From: a bacterium
GTDB lineage: Bacteria > Zixibacteria > MSB-5A5 > WJJR01
Direction of reading: 5' to 3'
DNA: 44,011 nucleotides
Assembly (NCBI GenBank): GCA_035559435.1
Contig: DATMBC010000100.1
Span: 1-44,011 of the forward strand
Shown: positions 33,981-43,925 of the stretch, piece after piece
How positions within the stretch are numbered: the stretch's first letter is position 1
Layout: every line of letters starts with the position of its first letter
Made by a program: the position numbers and the translations under genes
Notes under the pieces: model-generated
Seen by the model: the letters and a program-made list of their open reading frames with translations, nothing else
What the model was told of the DNA's origin: nothing
The model's database searches: none

Positions 33981-33995
33981 AGGGAACAGTTCCCT
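33981..33995. promoter_or_regulatory. Second 15-bp palindrome in the menF/menG gap
   Basis: AGGGAAC-A-GTTCCCT is a perfect 7-1-7 inverted repeat. Its centre is 24 bases from that of the first palindrome. It lies next to TATGTT on the minus strand, a possible -10 of the menF operon. Confidence 0.42.
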
Positions 33996-34051
33996 AACAT
34001 ACGCAACCGTTCCGGCCCCATTCCAGCCGATTTCGGCGCGGGCGGAGGGTC

Positions 34052-34780
34052 TTGGAAGCGGATAACGCGGGAATTGCCAAAGTGTTCGCCAGTGTGCAAA
34101 TCCAGGAGATGTTCGACGCGGTCGCGCCGGGATATGACCGCGCCAACCAGGTGCTGTCGTTGGGCATCCATCATCGCTGGCGCCGACAGCTGGTGCGGCT
34201 GGCGGGGGCGGGAGCGGGGATGCGGGTCCTGGACTGCGCCACCGGCACCGGCGATCTGGCCTTCGCCTTCCAGCGCGCGGTCGGGCCCACCGGGCAGGTG
34301 ACCGGCCTGGATTTCGCGCCGCAGATGATCGCGCTGGCCGAGCGCAAACGCGCCCAACGTCATCTGCCGGTCGTGTTCACCGTCGGCGATGTCCTGGCGC
34401 TGCCGTTTCCCGACGACGCCTTCGACATCAGTTCGATTGCCTTCGGGATTCGCAATGTCGATGACCCGGTGGCGGGACTGCGTGAAATGGCGCGAGTGGT
34501 CCGTCCCGGAGGGCGTGTCGCGGTGCTGGAATTCGGTCAGCCGGATGGGGCGCTGTTCGGACGGTTCTTCCGCTGGTACAGCAACCGGGTGATCCCCAAA
34601 GTGGGCGGCTGGATCACCGGCAAACCCTCCTCGTACCGATACCTGACCGACAGTTCGGCCGCCTTCCCCGCGGCGGAAAAATTCGTCGAGCTGATGCACG
34701 CCGCCGGGGTTTTTAGCGCGATTGTCTCCCGCCCCGTAACTGGAAAGATCGCCTACATATACATCGGCACCGTCGCCTGA
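34052..34780 (+). CDS. menG: Demethylmenaquinone methyltransferase MenG/UbiE
   Basis: A 242-residue SAM-dependent methyltransferase completing menaquinone synthesis. VLDCATGTGDLAFAF is the SAM motif I, VTGLDFAPQMIALA follows, and IAFGIRNVDDPVAGLREMARV is the UbiE signature. SSYRYLTDSSAAFP near the C-terminus is also typical. The TTG start at 34052 has GGAGGGTC just upstream. It is divergent from the menF operon, probably with shared control. Confidence 0.95.
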   Translation: MEADNAGIAKVFASVQIQEMFDAVAPGYDRANQVLSLGIHHRWRRQLVRLAGAGAGMRVLDCATGTGDLAFAFQRAVGPTGQVTGLDFAPQMIALAERKRAQRHLPVVFTVGDVLALPFPDDAFDISSIAFGIRNVDDPVAGLREMARVVRPGGRVAVLEFGQPDGALFGRFFRWYSNRVIPKVGGWITGKPSSYRYLTDSSAAFPAAEKFVELMHAAGVFSAIVSRPVTGKIAYIYIGTVA

Positions 34781-34915
34781 GGCCGTCTTCCCCCGTCCCC
34801 ACGCGCCTGTTTTTCCCTGCGGAAACGGTCGATTCGACGGAACCTGCGGCGGGATTTCCCGTAAGAATAGGTGTGGGCAGTGAGGAGCTGCCCCGGGACC
34901 GTAAGGAGCGCAGTG

Positions 34916-35122
34916 ATGTATTTCGAAAAGACCCGCCGGTCATTCCGGCGCTTCCGCCGCCGTCTCGCATCTCTCCGCCGCAAAGAACTGCGTCAATTGC
35001 AGACCGAAACATCGGTCGATGAATCGTTGCACGAGAGGCAGATTCATCGTGTTCCCACGCGGCAGGAGAAACGCGTCGCAGAGGCCTTCCATCAGGACCT
35101 CCGCGAGGTTGAAATCGCCTAA
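34916..35122 (+). CDS. Small basic protein, unknown
   Basis: 68 residues. The N-terminal half is very arginine-rich (RRSFRRFRRRLASLRRK) and the C-terminal half is acidic and helical. AAGGAG lies nine bases before the ATG at 34916, and an intrinsic terminator follows at 35172, together arguing for a real short gene. It may bind nucleic acid; no family recognised. Positions 34781-34915 hold no other gene and may contain its promoter. Confidence 0.5.
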   Translation: MYFEKTRRSFRRFRRRLASLRRKELRQLQTETSVDESLHERQIHRVPTRQEKRVAEAFHQDLREVEIA

Positions 35123-35171
35123 CTCTTGCCCCGTCCCGCCAACCGTCGGGACGGCTTCCCCGTGCAGCACA

Positions 35172-35206
35172 CGCCGGTCTCCCCCAAGAGGCCGGCGTTC
35201 TTCTTT
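35172..35206 (+). terminator. Intrinsic terminator after the small basic protein
   Basis: A 10-bp stem with one G-U (35172-35181 with 35188-35197) and a 6-base loop, followed by TTCTTCTTT on the plus strand. An additional hairpin without a U-run (CCGTCCCG/CGGGACGG) lies at about 35129-35152. Confidence 0.8.
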
Positions 35207-35307
35207 AGGTGAAGTCCGCGCTCGACGATGGCGCACGGCGTGTCGGCTCTCACTCCCGCATGAAGAATCGGCTCTCGATTCGCAGGAGATGTTGAATCGA
35301 TTCTGTC

Positions 35308-35325
35308 GCCCCCGAAAGCGGGGGC
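35308..35325. repeat. GC-rich palindrome, possible dispersed element
   Basis: GCCCCCG-AAAG-CGGGGGC forms a 7-bp stem in the otherwise empty stretch 35207-35399, downstream of the permease at 35400. There is no U-run on either side. It may be a terminator helper or a dispersed REP-like sequence. Confidence 0.3.
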
Positions 35326-35399
35326 CCAGACCGCGGGCGACCACGATGACATTGTGACTTAAGGGACGTGCGCTTGTCGCAGGCCCTGACGGGGACGAT

Positions 35400-36569
35400 C
35401 TACGCCGCGCGCAGCGACTCGATGATCTTGGCGCGCGATGCGCGCACCGCCGGCAGGAAGCCGCCGACCAGTCCCATGACCAGCGCGAAGATCAGCGAAC
35501 TCACCACAATCTGCGGTGAGAGCGCGAAACTGAAGGCCAGCTCGGAGAAGGTGTCCCAGTTGGTGGTCGAGACCTGGACCAGCGACATGAACGAGGCGGC
35601 CACCAACCCGACCGCGCCGCCCAACAGCGCGATCCAGATCGACTCCAACAGAAAGACAAAGAGGATGCGTCCGCGCGAAAACCCAAGGGCGCGCAGAGTG
35701 CCGATCTCGATGGTGCGGTTGGCCACGGCGGCGTACATCGTGATCATCGCCCCGACGATCGCCCCCAGCCCGAAGATGAACGACACCACCTGTCCGACCA
35801 CGGTGATGAAGGTGGTCGTTGCCTGCGACTGCTTGGCGTAGTACTCCTTTTCCTGGTGGACATCGACGGTCATGCGCGGGTCGGACTCCATCTTCTGCTT
35901 CAACTGCTCGAACAGGGCCGGATCGCGCAGACGCACGGTGACCGAGGAATAGATGTTGCGGCGGAAGGCCTGCTGGACCTGGTCGACATCGCCCCAGAGT
36001 TCGGAGTCGAACCCGGCGCCGCCGGCGTCGAAGGTGCCGACCACCGTCCACTCGCGTCCGGCAAACGACACGCTCTCCCCCAGCCCGCAGCCGGTGAAGT
36101 TCTTCGCCACCGCGCTGCCGGCGATCACCTCGGAAGTTCCGGGGGTGAACATCCGCCCGGCGGTCAGCCGGACCAGTTCGCCGCGCAACTCGAAGACGTT
36201 GTCGTTGGTGCCGCGGATGATGACGTTGGCGGCGTCGCCGCCCTCGCGCTTGGTGGTGTTGATCAGGACGACGATTTCATTGACCGCGATCGGCTTGCCC
36301 TCGGCGTTGACGGCGACTTCGGACTGCGTCTTGGCGATCTGCGCGTCGCTGCGCATGACCAGCGAAATCGTCTCGGTGTTGGCGCCGTCGCGGACGAAGA
36401 TCGCGTTGTCCGTGGAGCCGGTGGCGACCAGCGTTTCCTGCAGCCCATGGCCGAGCATCAGCACGGCGGCGAAGACGAAGACCACCAGCCCCATGCCGAG
36501 CACGGTCAGCGCGGTGGTGAGTTTGCGCGTGGTCAGGTTCCGCCAGGTGTAGGAGAGAAAAAGACCCAT
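35400..36569 (-). CDS. FtsX/MacB-type ABC permease (second)
   Basis: A 389-residue inner-membrane protein with the MacB/LolC plan: one N-terminal span (TTALTVLGMGLVVFVFAAVLML), a periplasmic MacB-PCD-like domain of about 200 residues, then three C-terminal spans of the FtsX domain (GLGAIVGAMITMYAAVANRTIEIGTLRALGFSRG; FLPAVRASRAKIIESLRAA). The ATG at 36569 follows the stop of the preceding permease by one base. Together with 36571-37728, the ATPase and the adaptor it forms a tripartite-type exporter with a heterodimeric membrane part. Confidence 0.9.
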   Translation of the reverse strand: MGLFLSYTWRNLTTRKLTTALTVLGMGLVVFVFAAVLMLGHGLQETLVATGSTDNAIFVRDGANTETISLVMRSDAQIAKTQSEVAVNAEGKPIAVNEIVVLINTTKREGGDAANVIIRGTNDNVFELRGELVRLTAGRMFTPGTSEVIAGSAVAKNFTGCGLGESVSFAGREWTVVGTFDAGGAGFDSELWGDVDQVQQAFRRNIYSSVTVRLRDPALFEQLKQKMESDPRMTVDVHQEKEYYAKQSQATTTFITVVGQVVSFIFGLGAIVGAMITMYAAVANRTIEIGTLRALGFSRGRILFVFLLESIWIALLGGAVGLVAASFMSLVQVSTTNWDTFSELAFSFALSPQIVVSSLIFALVMGLVGGFLPAVRASRAKIIESLRAA

Positions 36570-36570
36570 A

Positions 36571-37728
36571 TCATCCAATCCGCCGCAGGCCGTTGACGAT
36601 CGACACATGGATGGCGCGCCAGGCGGGGAAGACCGCCGCCAGCACACCGACACCGAAGGCGGCCAACCCCGCCAACTGGAAGGTGCGCGCCTCGATCGGG
36701 AAGACCGGGAACCAACTGCGCAGCGCCACCGCCACGCCGTTGAGCACCGGGAACATCAGGAGCATCCCCACCACACCCCCCATCAACGCGATCATCAGCG
36801 ACTCGCCGCCGATCAGTCCGAGGATGTGCCCGCCGGAGAAGCCGAGGGTCTTGAGGACGGCGTATTCGGAGATGCGCTCGCGCGCGGTCATCGCCATGGT
36901 GTTGGCCGCCACCAGCAGGATGATGCCGATGACCAGGACCGAGATCACCTGCAGCGAGAAGATGATCGTGCCGGCCATCGCCACAAAACTCTGCTGGAAC
37001 TGCGCCTCGGTCTCGGTGACGGTCTCGTCGGGCGAGTTGTCGAACTCGGCGTCGACCGCCTGCGAGATCGCCGCCGCGCGGGCGGGATCGTCGATTTTGA
37101 TCACGTACCAGCCCACCTGTCCGGCGCGCTCGGGCCACTCCTGCAGCATGCGCTGCTCGATGTACTGCCAGTTGAAGATGAACTGCGAATCGTCGATGGT
37201 CTCGTCACGGCCGCGGTAGGTGCCGACAATCTCGAAGTCCCAGGTGCCGGGGTAGATGGTGCCGGTAAACGGGATCTTCTGCCCCACCTGCCAGCCGAAC
37301 CGCGCCATGGTTTCGACGCCGACGATGGCGCCGTTGCGGGTGTTGGCCAGCTTATCGATGGCGCCCTCATCGACGATGAACTCGGGGTAGAGCCGGAACA
37401 TCGATGTGTCCTCGAAGGCGAACTGGGCAAAGAAGTTCTTCGGATCCTGGTAGATGCCGCCAAACCAGGTCCCATGCCCGACCGCCTCCACGCCGGGGAT
37501 GCGTTCGATCTTCTGCTTCTGCGCCACCGGCAACGTGAAGGTGATCGAGATGCGGCTGCGGGTGATGAGCCGATCGGGGGCCGACTGATTGACGCCGGCG
37601 TACCAGGCGGCGATCACCGTGCGCAGAAGCCCGAAGGCGAGAATGGCCACCGCGATCCCGAGCACCGTGAGCGCGGTGCGCAGCTTGTGCCGCAGGGCAT
37701 TCTTGTAGATCAGCTTGAAGACGCGCAT
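36571..37728 (-). CDS. FtsX/MacB-type ABC permease (first)
   Basis: A 385-residue permease with the same layout as its downstream partner: N-terminal span LRTALTVLGIAVAILAFGLL, periplasmic domain, and three FtsX spans with the ISEYAVLKTLGFSGGHILGL loop. The ATG at 37728 is supported by GAGGACGAACCG. It lies 10 bases after the ATPase gene. Confidence 0.9.
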   Translation of the reverse strand: MRVFKLIYKNALRHKLRTALTVLGIAVAILAFGLLRTVIAAWYAGVNQSAPDRLITRSRISITFTLPVAQKQKIERIPGVEAVGHGTWFGGIYQDPKNFFAQFAFEDTSMFRLYPEFIVDEGAIDKLANTRNGAIVGVETMARFGWQVGQKIPFTGTIYPGTWDFEIVGTYRGRDETIDDSQFIFNWQYIEQRMLQEWPERAGQVGWYVIKIDDPARAAAISQAVDAEFDNSPDETVTETEAQFQQSFVAMAGTIIFSLQVISVLVIGIILLVAANTMAMTARERISEYAVLKTLGFSGGHILGLIGGESLMIALMGGVVGMLLMFPVLNGVAVALRSWFPVFPIEARTFQLAGLAAFGVGVLAAVFPAWRAIHVSIVNGLRRIG

Positions 37729-37738
37729 CGGTTCGTCC

Positions 37739-38413
37739 TCAGGCGAGCTCGCCTTTTTCGAGGTGACGCTGGGTGTGCGCGCGTTCGGCCGCGCGCGGGT
37801 CATGGGTGACCATCACGATGGTCTTTTTGAATTCGCTGTTCAACTGCCCGAGCAAATCGAGAATTTCCCCGGCCGATTGCCGGTCCAGATCGCCGGTGGG
37901 TTCATCGGCGACGATCAGCGTCGGATCGGTGACAATGGCGCGGGCGATGGCGACACGCTGCTCCTGACCGCCGGAAAGTTGGCGCGGGTAGTGGTGCATG
38001 CGGTCCTTCAGCCCGACCAGCTCCAGCGCGGTCTCGGTCTGCCGCTTGCGCTCGGCGCGGGTGAGTTTCGTCAGAAGCAGCGGCAGCTCCACATTGCCGA
38101 AAGCGGTCAACACCGGCAGCAGATTATAGAACTGGAAGACAAAGCCGATGTGACGCGCCCGCCACTTGGCCAGGTCGGACTCGCCCAACTGCCCCAGGTT
38201 GGTGCCCGCCACCCAGACTTCGCCCGAATCGGGACGGTCGATGCCGGCGATCAGGTTGAGCAGAGTGGTCTTGCCCGAACCCGAAGGCCCCATCAGCGCG
38301 ACAAACTCCCCTTCGGGCACAGTCAGGGACAAGTGGTTGAGCACCGGAACTTCGACTTTGTCGCGGTGGTAGACCTTGCTGACGCTGCGTACTTCGACCA
38401 CGTTGTTGGCCAT
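37739..38413 (-). CDS. LolD/MacB-type ABC ATPase
   Basis: A 224-residue ATPase with Walker [11 protein letters not shown]-loop [10 protein letters not shown], signature [14 protein letters not shown], Walker [13 protein letters not shown] and H-loop [11 protein letters not shown]. The sequence groups with LolD/FtsE/MacB ATPases that energise extracytoplasmic export or lipoprotein release. It is second in an operon of adaptor, ATPase and two permeases. The signature has QEQ where QQQ is commoner. Confidence 0.95.
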   Translation of the reverse strand: MANNVVEVRSVSKVYHRDKVEVPVLNHLSLTVPEGEFVALMGPSGSGKTTLLNLIAGIDRPDSGEVWVAGTNLGQLGESDLAKWRARHIGFVFQFYNLLPVLTAFGNVELPLLLTKLTRAERKRQTETALELVGLKDRMHHYPRQLSGGQEQRVAIARAIVTDPTLIVADEPTGDLDRQSAGEILDLLGQLNSEFKKTIVMVTHDPRAAERAHTQRHLEKGELA

Positions 38414-38433
38414 GTGATGGATCCCGAACGGTT

Positions 38434-39675
38434 TTAGGATTTCAGTTTGATGGTGTCGCCATCGCCCAGCTGCGGCGGCGGGGCGATCACCACGACATCG
38501 CCGAGTTCGACGCCGGCGCGCACTTCCACCGTGCCGCCGTAGGTCTGCCCGGTCTCGACCGGGCGCATGCTCACACGTCCCTGCTTGACCACAAACACCG
38601 CGGCGACGCCGTTGCGCTGCACCACCGCGCTGGAGGGCACGGTCAGCACGGTCTTGGTGCTGACCGCGTCACTTTGCAGGTCGCCGGGCAGAAAACTGAT
38701 CTTGGCGCTCATCTCCGGCAGGACCCGGCCATCGAGCTGGTCGAAGGCGACCTTGACCATGACCGTGGCCTTCGAGCGGTCGGCGGTGGGAACGACTTTC
38801 TTCACACGGCCGCGGTAGGGCTCGGCGGGGAGCGCATCGAGTGTGATCAGGCAGGGCTGGCCGACACGGATCTGCTGGATGTTCGACTCGCTGACATCGG
38901 CCTCGACTTCCAGCGAGGACATGTCGGCGATGGTGACCACCGCCCCTCGCGAGCTGGAGGAGGAGGCAAACGGCGCGACCACTTCGCCGACGTCGGCGGT
39001 CTTGGTGAGCACGGTGCCGTCGAAGGGGGCGCGGATGATGGTGTTCTCCACCTGCACCTCGGCCCACTCGACATTGGCGGCGGCGGCGCGCAGACCGGCC
39101 TCGGCCGCGACGACGTTGGCCTCGGCGCTCTCGCTGGCGGCGCGCGCCTGATCGTATTCGGCCTCGGAGGCCAGTTGCTTGTCGCGCAGACCGCTGACAC
39201 GGTCGAAGCGCAGACGCGCCTCACGGGCCTGGGCCTTGGCGTATTCGACCGCGGCTTCGGCCTCCTTCTGGGCCGCGCGCGCGGCGCCCAGCGAGGCGGT
39301 CACATCGGCCGCCTCGAGGCGGGCGATGATGTCGCCGGCCTTCACCTGATCGCCTTCCTCGACACGCAGTTCTTCCAGACGGCCGGTGCCCTTCGAGGCC
39401 ACTGCCGCGGCGCGTTGCGCCACCACATATCCGGTGGCGGTCAGAAGCGACTGCGCGCTCGCCGGCGCCAGACGCTGCACCGTGGCGGTCTGCACTTCGA
39501 TCGCCGCGGCGCCGCGTCCAAAGAAGAAATAGCCGATCAGCGCAACGACAGCGACAGCAATCAGACCCCACAGCCAGGCGCGCGATTTGGACGAAGCGGA
39601 TGGACCGGAGGGACGCGGTTCATCGCGGTTAATGCGCAGCGAAGAGAGACTGGGTCTGGGTGAGTCGGTCGTCAT
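38434..39675 (-). CDS. MacA/HlyD-type membrane-fusion (periplasmic adaptor) protein
   Basis: A 413-residue protein with a short cytoplasmic N-terminus, one membrane anchor (WLWGLIAVAVVALIGYFFFG, about residues 34-53), a lipoyl/barrel-sandwich domain (GRLEELRVEEGDQVKAGDIIA; NTIIRAPFDGTVL), a coiled-coil hairpin of alternating Ala/Glu (residues about 120-200) and a beta-barrel domain. It bridges the inner-membrane exporter to an outer-membrane channel not encoded here. AGGATG precedes the ATG. First gene of the operon. Confidence 0.93.
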   Translation of the reverse strand: MTTDSPRPSLSSLRINRDEPRPSGPSASSKSRAWLWGLIAVAVVALIGYFFFGRGAAAIEVQTATVQRLAPASAQSLLTATGYVVAQRAAAVASKGTGRLEELRVEEGDQVKAGDIIARLEAADVTASLGAARAAQKEAEAAVEYAKAQAREARLRFDRVSGLRDKQLASEAEYDQARAASESAEANVVAAEAGLRAAAANVEWAEVQVENTIIRAPFDGTVLTKTADVGEVVAPFASSSSSRGAVVTIADMSSLEVEADVSESNIQQIRVGQPCLITLDALPAEPYRGRVKKVVPTADRSKATVMVKVAFDQLDGRVLPEMSAKISFLPGDLQSDAVSTKTVLTVPSSAVVQRNGVAAVFVVKQGRVSMRPVETGQTYGGTVEVRAGVELGDVVVIAPPPQLGDGDTIKLKS

Positions 39676-39991
39676 GGTGTCATCCTGAATCCGAGGACCA
39701 GAGTGCTCCCGTGCAAAAGAGCCGCAATATACGGCAGAGCATTAAACGGGCGATATCACTCTGAGTTTCGGACCGGACATGGATCATGGCCTTTTCCTGC
39801 TTCGGCCAGACGTCTATTTTGTAAGGTCAAGCGGGACAATGCGATATCGCGCACGTTCCGTTTTACTCCCGCGATATTTGCCGGCCGGAGTTTTCGTTAT
39901 GTTCACACCGTCGGCGGGGGAAGTGATTGCCTGCCGCCACGGATTGGCCGATTCTGGACGGGGTGTCGGCGGCGATTCTCAGGAGGCGCGG

Positions 39992-41338
39992 ATGGAGTGG
40001 TTGATACCGCTGGTGGTGGGGCTGTTTTTGGGCGCGGCGATGACATGGGTGATCGCCCGCCGTCAGAACGCCGCCTCGCTGCAGGCGTTGCGCGAGGAGA
40101 TGGCGTTGTCGCACCAGAACGCGCTGGCCTTCGCGCAGACGCAATTGCAGAAGAACGAGGAATCCTTCGTGCGTTTGCGGCAGGAACACGAGGAGGCGAA
40201 GGTCGCCCGAGAACGCGCCGAATCCGATCTGCGCAACGCCCAAAAAGCGCTGGAGGACCAGCGCCGCAACATCGAGGAGATCCGCGCGCAGATGATCGAC
40301 CGTTTCAAGGCGCTCTCCTCGGAGATTCTCCGTCAGACGCTCGATGACGCCAAAGGCGATCTGACCCAGAAGCAGCAGGCGATTGACACGCTGCTCAGGC
40401 CGGTGGCCGACACGCTCAAGCGATATGAGGAACACATCAAGGCGCTGGAACAGGCGCGTCAGCAGGCCTACGGCAACATCGAGGCGCAACTCAAGCAGGT
40501 CACCCAGTCGACGCAGGAGTTGCAGAAGCAGACCTTCAGTCTCGGGCAGGCGCTGCGCGCGCCGCAGGTGAAGGGGCGCTGGGGCGAGCTGACCCTGCGC
40601 CGCATCGTTGAACTGGCCGGCATGACCGAGCATGTCGACTTCGTCGAGCAGTTCTCGGTCGACTCCGAGGAGGGGCGCCTGCGTCCCGACATGATCGTGC
40701 ACATCCCCGGCGGCGGGACGATGGTGGTCGATTCGAAGGTGCCGCTCAACGCCTACCTCGAAGCGGTCAGCGCCGACAGCGAGGAGACCCGCGCGTCGCA
40801 ATTGGCGCGCCACGCCCAGCAGGTCAAGGCGCATGTCCGCAGTCTGTCATCGAAGGCGTACTGGAATCAGTTCGACCAGTCCCCCGACTATGTCATCATG
40901 TTCATCCCCGGCGAATCGTTCTTTTCCGCGGCGTTGGAGGCGGACCGTGGCCTGTTCGAAGAGGCGATGGCCAGCCGCGTCATCCTCGCCTCTCCCAGCA
41001 GTCTGATGTCGATCCTCAGCGGTCAGGCGCACTCCTGGCGCCTGGAGCAATTCCAGAAGAACGCCGAAGAAATCCGTATCCTGGGCGGGCAACTCTATGA
41101 CCGGATCGTGACCTTTGTCGACAACTTCAGCGGCGTCGGCAAGGCGCTGGAACAGGCGGTGAGTTCCTACGACAAGGCGGTCGGGTCACTTGAACGACGG
41201 GTGCTGGTGTCGGCGCGCAAATTCCGGGAATTGGGCGCCACCGCCCAGCCGGAGATCGCCGAGGTCAACATCGTCGAACGGGCCCCGCGCAAGGTGCAGT
41301 CGGAACTCCTGATTGGTCCGGACAACGAGGAGAATTGA
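39992..41338 (+). CDS. rmuC: RmuC family DNA recombination protein
   Basis: A 448-residue protein: an N-terminal membrane anchor (WLIPLVVGLFLGAAMTWVIA), a long coiled coil to about residue 150, then the RmuC nuclease-like domain. The domain has VKGRWGELTLRRIVELAGM, RPDMIVHIPGGGTMVVDSKVP and DYVIMFIPGESFF, with the conserved Asp and Lys of the PD-(D/E)xK-like core. AGGAGG sits just before the ATG at 39992; the longer frame is non-coding upstream sequence. The gap 39676-39991 holds only presumed promoters. Confidence 0.95.
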   Translation: MEWLIPLVVGLFLGAAMTWVIARRQNAASLQALREEMALSHQNALAFAQTQLQKNEESFVRLRQEHEEAKVARERAESDLRNAQKALEDQRRNIEEIRAQMIDRFKALSSEILRQTLDDAKGDLTQKQQAIDTLLRPVADTLKRYEEHIKALEQARQQAYGNIEAQLKQVTQSTQELQKQTFSLGQALRAPQVKGRWGELTLRRIVELAGMTEHVDFVEQFSVDSEEGRLRPDMIVHIPGGGTMVVDSKVPLNAYLEAVSADSEETRASQLARHAQQVKAHVRSLSSKAYWNQFDQSPDYVIMFIPGESFFSAALEADRGLFEEAMASRVILASPSSLMSILSGQAHSWRLEQFQKNAEEIRILGGQLYDRIVTFVDNFSGVGKALEQAVSSYDKAVGSLERRVLVSARKFRELGATAQPEIAEVNIVERAPRKVQSELLIGPDNEEN

Positions 41339-41344
41339 TTCGCG

Positions 41345-41917
41345 ATGCCAGCCGGCGCGAAACTCACCTTCCATCCCCTCACCCCCGCGCGCTGGGCGGA
41401 TTTCGAAGCGTTGTTCGGCGAACGCGGCGCCTGCGCCGGATGCTGGTGCATGTGGTGGAAGCGCTCGCGCGCCGAGTGGACCAAGAACAAGGGCGCGAAA
41501 AACCGCGCCGCGCAGCGCCAGATCGTGATGTCGGGCGCAACGCCCGGCATTCTCGCCTACGACGGCGCCGAACCGGTCGGCTGGTGCGCGGTCGAGCCGC
41601 GGGAGAACTACCTGATGCTGGAGCGGTCGCGATCGCTTAAGCGCATCGATGATCAACCGGTCTGGTCGATCACCTGCTTTTTCACCAAGAGGAGCCACCG
41701 TCGCCGCGGCATCAGCGTCGCGCTGTTGGAAGCGGCCGCGGTCTATGCCCGTAAGAAGCGCGCCAAAATCCTCGAAGGATATCCCTCGGTCGTGCGCCAG
41801 GACAAGGCGCCCGATGTCTTCATCTACACCGGCACGGAGACCGCCTTCCGCAAGGCGGGATTTGTGGTGGTGGCTACGCCATCGCCGTCACGGCGGATCA
41901 TGCGACGGATTCTGTAG
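41345..41917 (+). CDS. GNAT family N-acetyltransferase
   Basis: A 190-residue protein. CAGCWCMWWKRSRAEW near residue 35 is typical of a GNAT subgroup with a CxxCWCM motif. The acetyl-CoA loop is seen in FFTKRSHRRRGISVALLEAA (R-R-G-x-S/G-x-A type), and the C-terminal strand is AFRKAGFVVVATPS. It begins 6 bases after rmuC and is probably co-transcribed. Substrate unknown. Confidence 0.88.
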   Translation: MPAGAKLTFHPLTPARWADFEALFGERGACAGCWCMWWKRSRAEWTKNKGAKNRAAQRQIVMSGATPGILAYDGAEPVGWCAVEPRENYLMLERSRSLKRIDDQPVWSITCFFTKRSHRRRGISVALLEAAAVYARKKRAKILEGYPSVVRQDKAPDVFIYTGTETAFRKAGFVVVATPSPSRRIMRRIL

Positions 41918-41941
41918 ACAATCGCGCGGGCAGGGTGACGC

Positions 41942-41960
41942 AAGGGGCGGAATGCCCCTT
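41942..41960. terminator. Hairpin between convergent GNAT and purA genes
   Basis: AAGGGGC (41942-41948) and GCCCCTT (41954-41960) form a 7-bp stem with a 5-base loop between two convergent stop codons. No long U-run follows on either strand, so its strength as a terminator is uncertain. Confidence 0.4.
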
Positions 41961-41976
41961 CCACGGCTGTTGGAGG

Positions 41977-43293
<1,317 letters not shown>

Positions 43294-43893
43294 TCACGCC
43301 GCCGCGGCGCGGCCGGCGCGAACAGTGTCCACCCATTGCCAGATCTTCTCGGCCCCGGTGCCGTCGAGCGCCGAGGAGAGCAGCGGCTTTTGCGCGGTCG
43401 GTTCATCCAGCGTCCAGCGCCGGAGTGACTGCGCTTTCTCGTTGTTTGACAACTTGTCGCACTTGGTCAGCACGATCAGGTAGGGCCGTCCCCACTGCGC
43501 CAGCCAGGCGATCCAGTCCAAGTCGACGTCGGTCGGCTCGCGGCGCGAATCGAACAGGGCGATGATGCCGCGCGGACGATCGGGCAGGGCGAGGTAGCCC
43601 TCGATCAGACGGGCCCACTCATCACGCATCGATTGCGAGACCTTCGCGTAGCCATAGCCGGGCAGATCGACCAGATAGAATGGCCCCCGCTTGTCGGGCG
43701 TGACCTGGAAGTAGTTCAGGCAACGGGTCTTTCCCGGGGTCTGCGAAGTCTTGGCCAGGTTGCGTTTCTTCAGCAGTTTGTTCAACAGCGACGATTTCCC
43801 CACGTTCGACTTGCCGGCGACCGCGATCTCCGGCAGCCGATCCTGCGGGAGGTCTTTCAACGTGAACACACTCTTGACAAATTGCGCATCCAT
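43294..43893 (-). CDS. engB: Ribosome-biogenesis GTPase EngB (YsxC/YihA)
   Basis: A 199-residue TRAFAC GTPase for 50S ribosome assembly. G1 is AGKSNVGKSSLLN, the switch I threonine lies in SQTPGKT, G3 is DLPGYGYAKVS, G4 is LTKCDKL and G5 falls near LLSSALDGTG. Full length. It lies 32 bases after the partial gene at the window edge. Confidence 0.97.
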   Translation of the reverse strand: MDAQFVKSVFTLKDLPQDRLPEIAVAGKSNVGKSSLLNKLLKKRNLAKTSQTPGKTRCLNYFQVTPDKRGPFYLVDLPGYGYAKVSQSMRDEWARLIEGYLALPDRPRGIIALFDSRREPTDVDLDWIAWLAQWGRPYLIVLTKCDKLSNNEKAQSLRRWTLDEPTAQKPLLSSALDGTGAEKIWQWVDTVRAGRAAAA

Positions 43894-43925
43894 GGCAACG
43901 GTCCATCGTTCCGGCCGGCGCGGAG

